Shown one piece after another: positions 7,788 to 15,772 of a stretch of DNA of 64,000 bases. Below the pieces are notes generated by a model. It worked only from the letters and a program-made list of their open reading frames with translations. It did no database searches and was not told the origin of the DNA. Both the position numbers and the translations under genes were made by a program. Position 1 is the first letter of the stretch, and every line of letters begins with the position of its first letter. The stretch covers positions 32,087 through 96,086 of the forward strand of contig JAJNBG010000022.1 of the NCBI GenBank assembly GCA_021155905.1. Direction: 5' to 3'. This stretch comes from Bacteroidota bacterium. Lineage in GTDB: Bacteria > Bacteroidota > Bacteroidia > B-17B0 > Aurantibacillaceae.

Positions 7788-8483
7788 CTAGTTCCTCTTC
7801 ACTATTACGCTTTCCACCGGACTCATCAGGCCTACGTTATCATTGCCCATTACATACATGGCTTTGTAGTTCCATTCAGTTAAGCTATTGTCTGATGGCA
7901 AAGTGGCCAGATCCAGGTAATCGAAGATCAGCAAACGGTTCAGGAGTACAAAACCTTTTCCGTCTTTCCGATCCACAAACAGGTCAAGGGCCTCAGCTAT
8001 TCCTTTACTACATTTGATGCGCGGATAGCCAGCCTCCATGTATATTTTGAGCCTTGGCTGAAGCGTTGATGTATCTGTTTTGGAGTTGGGGGAAATAATC
8101 CCCAGGTCAGCACCCATGTTGGTGGTGTAATGGATGCTGGCCTTGATACGCTGTACCAGTTTACTGATCCGGTCGAAGATGCCCTCCGGTACCGCAGCCG
8201 GCTGGTTGGATAAAAGGTGAATGACCGGCAACGGGCCAAGGTGTTGCTGACTAGAGGCATGCTTCATCATGCGTTTATAGGATGTAACCTGCATTAAAGA
8301 TTGTTTCAATTGTTCATGGAGGTTCATGAGATAGCTAAATGCAGCGGCATCGTTTTGCACGGAACTGACTTCGGCGGCACTCACACCAATCATAGAGGCA
8401 TATAAAGGCAATTTCAAAGAAAAATTATGGATCCAGATCATCTTATCGTTATCCGCGTTAGGAATAAAAGTAATCGCTTTCAT
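7788..8483 (-). CDS. Conserved hypothetical protein, Bacteroidota
   Basis: 231 residues, no signal peptide or membrane segment. It opens KAITFIPNADNDKMIWIHNFSLKLP, a start I recall from uncharacterised Bacteroidota proteins of about 200-230 residues. A helical N-terminal half (to about 130) is followed by a C-terminal half with YMEAGYPRIKC, LDLFVDRKDGKGF and WNYKAMYVMGNDNVGLMSP, which reads like a short fibronectin-III-like beta module. It is 48 bp upstream of the TPR/PP2C gene on the same strand, so they may share a transcript. No catalytic motif is seen and the function is unknown. Confidence 0.7.
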   Translation of the reverse strand: MKAITFIPNADNDKMIWIHNFSLKLPLYASMIGVSAAEVSSVQNDAAAFSYLMNLHEQLKQSLMQVTSYKRMMKHASSQQHLGPLPVIHLLSNQPAAVPEGIFDRISKLVQRIKASIHYTTNMGADLGIISPNSKTDTSTLQPRLKIYMEAGYPRIKCSKGIAEALDLFVDRKDGKGFVLLNRLLIFDYLDLATLPSDNSLTEWNYKAMYVMGNDNVGLMSPVESVIVKRN

Positions 8484-9042
8484 GGCTTCAGGTATTTTTA
8501 TGGTTTTATTATCTGTTATTCATAACGTACCACAAATCGCCTATATTATTTAAGTACTTGTTAAGAAATGCAAATTAGTGGCCACTGGTTATTAAGTAAT
8601 TGTTACGGATTTATAATTCGCCGTATTAGCCTTTCTACTCATCAGCACCGGATAACGAGTGCTTATTCAGGATATAATTAAAATCAACTCTTGCTGATGA
8701 GCATCGGAACAGGAAATAAAATTAATCATCAACCGATGATGATTAATGAAAAATAGAATCCGGCTGATCGTTTTATTTTCGTGATTACGCATGAATGCTT
8801 CTCCCCCAATCATCATTCAATTCTGATAAATGAAAAAACAAAGCAGGGTGATTAGTAAGCTATTATGAGAGTGCGCCCATAAGATTTTGGATCGGAAAAA
8901 TCATTCTTGGAATAAAACAGACTATTGTCGGCGTTACAAAACAATAGACGTGCAACATCATGTATGCATTTTTACAAGTTTTTGTTTTCAAAAACGCAGT
9001 ATCTTTAACTATATCTTCCATTATAGAAATCAAAAGGTAATT
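8484..9042. other. Intergenic region with a small hairpin and no convincing gene
   Basis: 560 bp between the divergent hypothetical gene and the OmpA gene. It contains a perfect 11 bp stem (8721-8731 with 8737-8747, loop ACCGA). The reading frame of the OmpA gene stays open back to 8887, but the extra 52 codons look non-coding (many Cys, His and Arg, no domain). A promoter-like pair is noted at 8981-9007. Otherwise I see nothing recognisable. Confidence 0.6.
8981..9007 (+). promoter_or_regulatory. Probable promoter of the double-OmpA gene
   Basis: TTTG at 8981-8984 and TATCTTTA at 9000-9007 resemble the -33 and -7 boxes, though the 15 bp spacer is shorter than the 19 bp seen at 4665 and 49515. 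The proposed ATG at 9043 is 36 bp downstream, supporting this start over the upstream one at 8887. Confidence 0.4.
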
Positions 9043-10173
9043 ATGATCAGAACTATCTTCGCATTATTCATCCTTATCAGTTCATTGGGATTTTCCCAAA
9101 AGGCCTTTGTCTATTTTAAATTTAACAAACACGATCTGAGCCAAAAAGGAAAAGAAACCATCGACAGTGTTCTTAAAATTTCCAACATTGAAAAAATATA
9201 CTTACAAGGCCACTGCGATTCCATTGGAAGTCATAACTATAATGATTTGCTTTCTACCAAACGAGTAAATGAGGTAAGGGCTTATATCCTTTCCAAAAAT
9301 TTTCCTGAGAGTCTTATTGAGATCAAATGTTTAGGTAAACGTGTGGCACTCAATAAAAACATGAATGAGCAGGAACGGGCCCTGAACCGCAGAGTTGAAA
9401 TAGAAATGGTATTGAAACCCACTGTGGTTGCTAAACCCAAAGACACGGTTAAGACTGTTTCGAAAACACCGGTTGCCAAAAATGAAATTGAAGTAATGAT
9501 CAATGGGATTATACTTAATGAGAAGAAAGAACCATTAATCGCGGAGGTGACCTTAAGTGATAAAAACGGCAATGAACTTAAAACTGTACAAAGTGGCAAG
9601 GACGGCAAATACAATTTTAAAGCGGTATTGAATAAAAAGGAAGATTACAACTTAACCTTTTACAATGATTCTTCTTTTGTGAGTGCGAAGCAGATCAATG
9701 CCTCCAATCCACGCATGCCTTATAAAAACCTAAGAACGATTCTTCCAATTCTAAAAGGGGGCACCAACTATGTGTTGGAAAATCTCAATTTTGAAGGTGA
9801 TACCTCGCAGTTAATAGCTGCCTCCCTACCCTCCCTGGAGGCTTTGTATAAAGTGATGAAGAAAAACAAACAGCTGGTCATTCGCATCGAGGGCCATGTG
9901 AATTTCCCACATCACTGGGGTAATCCAAAAGGTATTAAAGCTAAATCACATCGTTATGTTCCGCCCGGAATGAATTACGAGCAGTTCAATCAGTGGCTGT
10001 CAGACGACAGGGCTAAGGCTGTTTACACATACCTGGTTAAGAAAGGCGTTGATCCTAACCGCATGTCCACCATTGGTTACGGTGCTAGCAAAATGCTATT
10101 TCCTAATACCCAATCAGAAACAGAAATGGCACTAAACCGCCGCGTGGAAATCAGCGTCATTTCTGTTAAGTAA
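9043..10173 (+). CDS. Secreted protein with two OmpA-like peptidoglycan-binding domains
   Basis: 376 residues from ATG 9043, chosen because it starts a clean signal peptide (MIRTIFALFILISSLGFSQ). OmpA-like domain 1 spans about 20-120 (FVYFKFNKHDLSQKG, RVNEVRAYILS, ALNRRVEIEMV). A carboxypeptidase-regulatory-like beta module lies at about 145-235 (INGIILNEKKEPLIAEVTLSD). OmpA-like domain 2 spans about 240-376 (LNFEGDTSQL, DDRAKAVYTYLVKKGVD, GYGASKMLFPN, ALNRRVEISVI). OmpA domains bind the diaminopimelate part of peptidoglycan non-covalently, and Asp/Arg contact positions remain in both copies. No beta barrel or lipobox is present, so it is probably a periplasmic linker. Two OmpA modules flanking a beta module is an uncommon layout. 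Confidence 0.88.
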   Translation: MIRTIFALFILISSLGFSQKAFVYFKFNKHDLSQKGKETIDSVLKISNIEKIYLQGHCDSIGSHNYNDLLSTKRVNEVRAYILSKNFPESLIEIKCLGKRVALNKNMNEQERALNRRVEIEMVLKPTVVAKPKDTVKTVSKTPVAKNEIEVMINGIILNEKKEPLIAEVTLSDKNGNELKTVQSGKDGKYNFKAVLNKKEDYNLTFYNDSSFVSAKQINASNPRMPYKNLRTILPILKGGTNYVLENLNFEGDTSQLIAASLPSLEALYKVMKKNKQLVIRIEGHVNFPHHWGNPKGIKAKSHRYVPPGMNYEQFNQWLSDDRAKAVYTYLVKKGVDPNRMSTIGYGASKMLFPNTQSETEMALNRRVEISVISVK

Positions 10174-10261
10174 AAACAAGAATTGCGATTTAAGCGGTTC
10201 TTTTCTCACACCTTGAACTATTTCATTTTGAATATGTGTGCAAAACGTTTAGTTTTACTTT

Positions 10262-11752
10262 ATGTTTCGCTTCTTTGTCATAATATTCTTTTTAATAAGT
10301 TTTCATCTAAATGCACAGGATCATATCCTGGACTCATTAAAAAAGGCACTAACAACCGCCAAACACGATACTGTCAAAATTGCCATCCTTTCTGAACTCG
10401 AAGAAATGTGTGAGGTAGAAGATATCCCTCTTTATGCTGAAAGCAATATTGTGTTATGCGAAAAAGGATTATCTGCCAGGCCCGTTGGAATACCACAGTC
10501 CTTTTACCTTTCACACATGGCAAGAGCTTTAAACAATATTGGTTTTCTTGGCCAGGTTCAAGGCAACAGCGAAAAAGCGTTGATTTATTTCCTGAAAAGC
10601 CTGACGATCCTAAAAAAAATAAATGACAAACAAGGAATTGCAATGGCGTTAAATAATATTGGCTCCGTGTACGATAAGCAGGGAGATGTCTCAAAAGCTC
10701 TTGAATATTCACACCAGAGCTTAAAAATCAGGGAAGAAATTAAAGACAAAACCGGGGTTGCGCAATCCCTGAACAATATTGGCCAGCTTTATAATTACCA
10801 GGGAGATAACGAAAAAGCCCTCGAATATTATTTAAAGAGCTTAAAAATCCAGGAAGAGATTGATGAACAGATTGGAATGGCTTATTCGCTTAACAACATC
10901 GGGATTATTTACAATCAACAAAATAATATTCCTAAAGCGCTGGAGTATTATAACCGAAGCCTTACGATCCAGGAAAAGATCAATGATAAAGAAGGAATGA
11001 CGCAATCCCTGAACAATATTGGCAATATTTATATTAACCTCGGAGAATACCAAAAAGGAATCGATCATTTTTTGAAGTGCCTGAAAATCTCCGAAGAGGC
11101 AAACCTAAAAGACAGGCTCTCTTACGTCACTAACAGCCTTGCATCGGCAATGATGCAGAATGGGCAGCTGAAGCAAGCGACAGAATTTGCTAACCGGAGC
11201 ATGTCAACAGCGAAAGAACTTGGTTACCCTGAAAACATTAAACGCTCAGCGGCAACATTAAAGGAAATATATAGAAAACAAAACTTGTTCAGGGAAGCTC
11301 TTCAGATGTATGAACTGGAAATTCAAATGCAAGACAGCATCAACAATGCGGAAACCAAAAAAATTGCCATGCGGAAGCAATTTCAGTACCAGTATGAAAA
11401 GCAAGCTGCGGCAGACAGCGTAAAACATACAGAAGAGCAGAAGGTAAAAAATGCATTACTGGCTGCCCAGCAATCCCAACTCCGACAGGAAAGGACTCAG
11501 CGCTTCGCCTTGTATGGAGGATTAGCACTGGTAATTATCTTTGCAGGATTTGTCGTTAGCCGTTATCGTATCAGCCAAAAACAAAAAGCGGTTATCCAGG
11601 AACAAAAAGTCCAGGTCGATCAGGCTTACGAAAAACTTCAGGAAAAAAATAAAGAGGTTACAGATAGCATCAAATACGCCCGGAAAATCCAACAGGCTTT
11701 GATTACCCCGGAAAAATATATTGACCAACAATTGAATCGATTGATTAAGTAA
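10262..11752 (+). CDS. Membrane TPR protein with coiled coil; phosphatase domain absent
   Basis: 496 residues. A signal peptide (MFRFFVIIFFLISFHLNAQ) is followed by about six TPR units of 40 residues (roughly 75-330), very regular with ALNNIGxxYxxQGDxxKALEYxxxSLxIxEEI. A Gln/Lys-rich helix, one membrane segment (about 415-433, FALYGGLALVIIFAGFVVS) and a coiled coil follow. The end is DSIKYARKIQQALITPEKYI plus ten residues. The motif DSI(K/R)YA(R/E)(K/R)IQ(Q/S)A normally lies just before a SpoIIE-type phosphatase, as at 5634 and 49797, but here the frame stops at TAA and no phosphatase-like sequence follows before the next gene. It is either a truncated sensor or a form signalling through its coil. 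The upstream double-OmpA gene ends 88 bp earlier. Confidence 0.88.
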   Translation: MFRFFVIIFFLISFHLNAQDHILDSLKKALTTAKHDTVKIAILSELEEMCEVEDIPLYAESNIVLCEKGLSARPVGIPQSFYLSHMARALNNIGFLGQVQGNSEKALIYFLKSLTILKKINDKQGIAMALNNIGSVYDKQGDVSKALEYSHQSLKIREEIKDKTGVAQSLNNIGQLYNYQGDNEKALEYYLKSLKIQEEIDEQIGMAYSLNNIGIIYNQQNNIPKALEYYNRSLTIQEKINDKEGMTQSLNNIGNIYINLGEYQKGIDHFLKCLKISEEANLKDRLSYVTNSLASAMMQNGQLKQATEFANRSMSTAKELGYPENIKRSAATLKEIYRKQNLFREALQMYELEIQMQDSINNAETKKIAMRKQFQYQYEKQAAADSVKHTEEQKVKNALLAAQQSQLRQERTQRFALYGGLALVIIFAGFVVSRYRISQKQKAVIQEQKVQVDQAYEKLQEKNKEVTDSIKYARKIQQALITPEKYIDQQLNRLIK

Positions 11753-11807
11753 TTTTTATCGGTTCCCGACTTCGCCCGACCTGACATCTCTCTCACTATT
11801 CATTAGA

Positions 11808-12722
11808 TCATAAATCCTTCATCAGGGTTTTGTAAAGCTCGATCATTCCTTCGATGTCTTTCTTATGCACTTTTTCATCAGGCGTGTGAACGAATTGTTC
11901 AGCGGCTCCCACGAAGCACCAGTCCCAAACATTCTCCGCCATTTGTAGTTCTTTCGCATCACTTCCACCCGATCCTTCAACTTCTAACTGATGTGGTAAT
12001 TTATGTTTTCGTGCTATCTCAATAATCCGGTTAATATAACTGCGGCGAGGAATTAAACTGTCACGCATACTGATCACTGGGCCTTTAGCAGGAAACACAC
12101 CGTCAGAAATCCAGGAAATATCAGAAATTAATGCCTGAGATATATTGTAGTTGTCCACTAAATATTTTTGCAGGTAACACACGCTGCCTCCACCATGCTC
12201 TTCCCAGGTACTGAAGACAATCACACCATCCTTTAGAGTCTCCGCTACTTTCAGCGCGTTAAAACAACCCAAACGGTTATCCATATAACAGCACTGCACA
12301 TACTCTTTATCTTCTCTCCAGTTTGGTTTAAAAACCAATTCCGTTCCTGTATCAAAATTTCGTTTGGCTTTGTACTCCAACGTTTCCTTTACAATATCAA
12401 GGGTCGCTTCACATTTACCTTTACAGTCGCTTCCAACTAATTCATAACCTTTCTCCAACCGCGGCCCTCCGATCTTCACCAGTTGTTTTCCGTAACGTAC
12501 GGTAAAACCAATACTATCAGTATGAGCAAAAATAGCGGTGCGTGGCTTGCCAAATACCAGTATAATATTATCCTGGAATCCTTTCCCATGAATAACCTTA
12601 GGTTTATGCTTCCAGTTCTTTTGTTCTTTCTTGATATAGTCCAGTAAAAATTCTTTCATTCCTACTTCGTTTCCGCTTGGTGAATGAATGGCGCACATTG
12701 TTTTTAGTATTGATAAATCCAT
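11808..12722 (-). CDS. M42 family metallopeptidase (glutamyl aminopeptidase/FrvX-like)
   Basis: 304 residues; M42 enzymes are usually about 340-360, so it is slightly short. The di-zinc ligands can be placed: His in IFAHTDSIGF (about 67), Asp in CYMDNRLGC (about 148), the catalytic Glu pair in STWEEHGGG (about 174), Asp in ISDISW and His in QFVHTPDEK near the C terminus. Family role: cytosolic aminopeptidases forming large dodecamers that trim short peptides. There is no signal peptide. It stands alone on the minus strand, downstream of an extragenic repeat and the sulfur cluster. The family is clear, the exact substrate is not. Confidence 0.88.
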   Translation of the reverse strand: MDLSILKTMCAIHSPSGNEVGMKEFLLDYIKKEQKNWKHKPKVIHGKGFQDNIILVFGKPRTAIFAHTDSIGFTVRYGKQLVKIGGPRLEKGYELVGSDCKGKCEATLDIVKETLEYKAKRNFDTGTELVFKPNWREDKEYVQCCYMDNRLGCFNALKVAETLKDGVIVFSTWEEHGGGSVCYLQKYLVDNYNISQALISDISWISDGVFPAKGPVISMRDSLIPRRSYINRIIEIARKHKLPHQLEVEGSGGSDAKELQMAENVWDWCFVGAAEQFVHTPDEKVHKKDIEGMIELYKTLMKDL

Positions 12723-12810
12723 TTTAATAGTTATGAATGTTGTTTATGAGTTGAAGTATTAAAAGTAATTAATGTACAGTAAATATCTATAGTATTAATA
12801 AAAGATTTTT

Positions 12811-12909
12811 GGGCGTGCCAACGCGAAGGAACAGGCGTTGTCCGGCTATCGCTGCAATCTTTTGCCGGAGGCAGGCAAAAGGATTTCCGCTTGCATCCCT
12901 CACGCGGGT
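12811..12909. repeat. Extragenic palindromic repeat (GGGCGTGCC...CTCACGCGGG type)
   Basis: A GC-richer block starting GGGCGTGCC and ending CTCACGCGGGTA, with an inner hairpin: 12856-12866 against 12874-12885, loop GGAGGCA. It ends within a few bases of the soxB stop codon (12913-12915). The layout (GGGCGTGCC head, GCGTTGTCCGGCTATC, hairpin of variable centre, CCCTCACGCGG tail) matches an interspersed sequence I recall from several Bacteroidota genomes; only this copy is in the window. A short frame on the plus strand through it (12838-13026) is not coding. Confidence 0.65.
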
Positions 12910-12912
12910 ACC

Positions 12913-14700
12913 TTATCTGAATTGATAATTCACTCCTCCCAACACCTGGGTCAACAGATCTGCAGGAGCATCAGTTGCAATAGCACGTCCTTCAATTTTT
13001 GGTGCAACAGGAGAAAATTCAGCTAAATAGGCCTCCAATACATCATGTAATAATACATTTTGAGAAACGGGGTTATGGACATTTCTCATGCGGCAAAGCA
13101 TATTATCGGGGTCACCTTCTCTTTCACAGGCCGCCATGGTATATGTTTTTTCGGGATCGAGAAGTTCATTTTTAATGCATACTTCCTTGACACGTTTTCC
13201 TTTTTCGTTACCAATGGTAAAGGTTACCTGCATACCATTAAAGCGAACGAACCAACCACCAAATCTTTTCTTGGCATCTTTTGAAAACGCATTCTCCAAT
13301 TCCTGCTCTAACCAATTTAATATTTGTTTTCCTTTTACATCTGCCGTTTTAACTTCCGAATTGACCGGTAACATACTCCACAAATAATCACGGGTAATAT
13401 CAGCCAATCCTGTTTTTGGATCAGGAACCAATGGCGGACAAAACCTGAAACCATTTGAAACGGCTATATCTGTTTTCATTCTCCACATCACCGCATCCGT
13501 AATTAAGTTGTCCATCGGCGTTTCAATAATGTAATAACGCAGTAACGGTGTTTTGGTTTGTCCCAATACCTCTTCCAATAGTTTTTTGTAAGGTCTTTTA
13601 GCTTTTTCCACCAGGCCTTTCATTTCAGGATCTTCATGGTATTTTTCCGGATCAACATCCAGTAACTGATAAACTTCTTCTTTGATCTTCCCTTTTTCAA
13701 TAACGATATCGAGCTTGCCAATAAAAGAACCAAACGCTCCCGGCTCTGTTACTTTTGAAAATTTACCCTGGATAGGCTCACGAACCCGTTCATGTGTATC
13801 GGCACCTAAGATATAATCAACACCCTGCGCGCATTCTAAATCAGATAAATGAATCTGTTGGGCAAGGCCCATGTGCGATATCACAAAGACCATGGAGCAG
13901 CCTCTTTCTTCCCGTAAAATTTTCACATATTTTGCCAGACTTTTTTCCGGTTTTGTAAACTGAATACCTTTCGAATAATCCGGCGATTGACGAATTGGTG
14001 TTAAAGGATCATTATAACCAATAAAACCAATACGTGTACCTCCCAGGTTAAAAATCTGAAATGGGGGAAACAACAGATCATGTTCTTTATCATCCTTATG
14101 AAACATATTAGCGCAAACTTTTGCGGCGCTATAACTGTTCATATCATACATCATCATATCCTTACCATAGGCAACTTCCCAATTGCCTGGCAGTACAAGA
14201 TCGTAATTTAATTTATTGGCCAATGGTACTATGGCAGTACCCTGAGTTAAAGATGCCATCGCGCTTCCCTGGAAACAATCTCCACCATCCACTAATAAAG
14301 TATTCAAAGGATTTTGTTTTCGCAGCTCTGTTACCATTGTCTTCAAGGTGGCAAACCCTCCCCTCTTTTTGAAAACAGGTTTCCCGTTCTCCATGAAAAA
14401 TTCATCATGAATATCTAATTGACCGTGTATATCGGATGTATGTAAAATAGTAAATCGTTGTGCTTTGCCATTAATGATGGCAGGATTCTTTACGATCTCT
14501 TTTATCTTTGTTTCATTATCATCCTGTAACCAGTATGCCAATGCCGGCCCAAGTCCCAGGCCAACCAAACTCATTCCGGCGTACTTTAAAAAATCGCGAC
14601 GGTCGCTATCTTTCCCGGCTTTTGTTTCAATTGCATTTTCAACCGGTTCGTGTTTACAGCTGCAGTTACAGTTAGGATTGGTACAATTCTCGTCGCTCAT
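12913..14700 (-). CDS. soxB: SoxB-like thiosulfohydrolase (Tat-exported metallophosphatase/5'-nucleotidase fold)
   Basis: 595 residues. A Tat signal is seen (SDRRDFLKYAGMSLVGLGLG, RR at 34-35), preceded by an unusual Cys-rich N terminus (Cys6, 11, 13, 15). The metallophosphatase domain has DIHGQL (90-95), DGGDCFQG (138-145), GNWEVAYG (172-179) and an ISHMG/GADTHE pair. The C-terminal 5'-nucleotidase-like domain has SNGFRFCPPLV, DYLWSMLPVNSEVKTADVKG and KRFGGWFVRFNGMQV, which are SoxB-like rather than generic nucleotidase; GNWE replaces the usual GNHE of nucleotidases. Family role: SoxB hydrolyses the sulfonate from thiosulfate bound to SoxY, using two Mn ions in the periplasm. It ends a four-gene operon with YeeE/YedE proteins and a TsdA-like cytochrome. 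SoxYZ, SoxXA and SoxCD are not in the window. Confidence 0.85.
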   Translation of the reverse strand: MSDENCTNPNCNCSCKHEPVENAIETKAGKDSDRRDFLKYAGMSLVGLGLGPALAYWLQDDNETKIKEIVKNPAIINGKAQRFTILHTSDIHGQLDIHDEFFMENGKPVFKKRGGFATLKTMVTELRKQNPLNTLLVDGGDCFQGSAMASLTQGTAIVPLANKLNYDLVLPGNWEVAYGKDMMMYDMNSYSAAKVCANMFHKDDKEHDLLFPPFQIFNLGGTRIGFIGYNDPLTPIRQSPDYSKGIQFTKPEKSLAKYVKILREERGCSMVFVISHMGLAQQIHLSDLECAQGVDYILGADTHERVREPIQGKFSKVTEPGAFGSFIGKLDIVIEKGKIKEEVYQLLDVDPEKYHEDPEMKGLVEKAKRPYKKLLEEVLGQTKTPLLRYYIIETPMDNLITDAVMWRMKTDIAVSNGFRFCPPLVPDPKTGLADITRDYLWSMLPVNSEVKTADVKGKQILNWLEQELENAFSKDAKKRFGGWFVRFNGMQVTFTIGNEKGKRVKEVCIKNELLDPEKTYTMAACEREGDPDNMLCRMRNVHNPVSQNVLLHDVLEAYLAEFSPVAPKIEGRAIATDAPADLLTQVLGGVNYQFR

Positions 14701-14764
14701 ATTTTTATTTACAATTTATTTATTCAAAAATCTTTTGTTATGTAATCAAAAAACAGTTCAGGGA

Positions 14765-15178
14765 TTAATGAGAAAGTTTATCTTTTAGTAAACCATAAAT
14801 ATAGGTTCCAAAAACCGCACTCAATAAAATGACAATAAATACTCCATAACCACTGCCAATAAGCGCGTACATTGGCCCCGGGCACGCACCTGTCATTGCC
14901 CAGCCCAGGCCAAAAATAATCGCACCAAAGATATTGCCTTTATGAAATATTTTAGGAGCAATATTTATTTCTTCACCGGCAACCGATTTGATCCTGTATT
15001 TCTTGATCAGCCAAACAGAAATTATTCCCACAACAATGGCAGTGCAAATAATACCGTACATGTGAAAGGATTGAAAACGGAACATTTCCTGGATACGAAA
15101 CCAGGATGTTACTTCGGCTTTAATTAAAATAATTCCGAACAGAATACCCAACAGGATGAATTTTATATTTTTTTTCAT
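14765..15178 (-). CDS. YeeE/YedE family (TsuA-like) sulfur-compound transporter, small half
   Basis: 137 residues with about four membrane helices. The hallmark GLGWAMTGACPGP has Cys99, matching the conserved Cys of YeeE/YedE (TsuA) proteins that relays thiosulfate through the membrane. TsuA itself is a single protein with two such halves; here they are split into two genes 17 bp apart (this one and 15196-15756). Known for the family: uptake of thiosulfate. Whether this pair imports or exports thiosulfate or sulfide-level sulfur cannot be told. SoxB follows after 64 bp. Confidence 0.85.
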   Translation of the reverse strand: MKKNIKFILLGILFGIILIKAEVTSWFRIQEMFRFQSFHMYGIICTAIVVGIISVWLIKKYRIKSVAGEEINIAPKIFHKGNIFGAIIFGLGWAMTGACPGPMYALIGSGYGVFIVILLSAVFGTYIYGLLKDKLSH

Positions 15179-15195
15179 TAATTAAATTTTTAAGA

Positions 15196-15756
15196 TTAAA
15201 GATTCATGATGTAAGGGAGGATCAGCCAGGTCATTAATAAACCACCGGCAAAGAAGCAACAGGTAGCAACAAGAGAAGGCCATTGTAAATTAGAGAGGCC
15301 CATAATTGCATGACCTGAGGTACAACCTCCTGCCCATCGGGTTCCGAAGCCAACAAAAAAACCACCCACAACCATTAATATGAATCCTTTTAAAGTGAGT
15401 AGCGCCTTGAAATTAAAAATATCAGTAGGTATTAATCCCGAGTAATTCTTAACTCCCATTTGGTTCATGCTCTCAACAGCAGATTCAGTTAGTTGAACAG
15501 GCTCAGGATTTTGCCAGAAATATCCGGCAATTAATCCGCCAATCGCCACACCAAATACGAACATAAGATTCCATGATTCCTGTTTCCAATCGTATTTAAA
15601 GAACGTTAATTTTGTTGGAGTACAGGCTGCGCAAATATGCCTGAGGGTTGAAGAAACACCAAAAGATTTATTACCGATAATTAATAAAGCGGGTACCATT
15701 AAACCGATAAGAATGCCGGAAACATACCAGGGCCAGGGTTGCGTTAGAATACTCAT
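15196..15756 (-). CDS. YeeE/YedE family (TsuA-like) sulfur-compound transporter, large half
   Basis: 186 residues, about four to five membrane helices. The signature [18 protein letters not shown] holds Cys145, the family's conserved thiosulfate-interacting position. A second Cys pair (Cys42, Cys45 in HICAACTP) follows the first helix and could be redox-active. It starts 16 bp after the stop of the cytochrome gene and ends 17 bp before its partner half, so the two are very likely co-translated and form one transporter. Confidence 0.87.
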   Translation of the reverse strand: MSILTQPWPWYVSGILIGLMVPALLIIGNKSFGVSSTLRHICAACTPTKLTFFKYDWKQESWNLMFVFGVAIGGLIAGYFWQNPEPVQLTESAVESMNQMGVKNYSGLIPTDIFNFKALLTLKGFILMVVGGFFVGFGTRWAGGCTSGHAIMGLSNLQWPSLVATCCFFAGGLLMTWLILPYIMNL

Positions 15757-15772
15757 AATTGATTTGTTTAGA

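Noticed and set aside
8887..9042. N-terminal extension of the double-OmpA gene
   Set aside because: The 52 extra residues look non-coding and would bury a clean signal peptide and the promoter boxes inside the gene.
10183..10395. 70-codon plus-strand frame between the OmpA and TPR genes
   Set aside because: It overlaps the start and signal peptide of the TPR gene in another frame and has no likeness to a protein.
12913..14700. SoxB protein as an ordinary 5'-nucleotidase/UDP-sugar hydrolase
   Set aside because: GNWE instead of GNHE, the RFGGWFVRF stretch, the Tat signal and the sulfur neighbours fit SoxB better, though the fold is the same.
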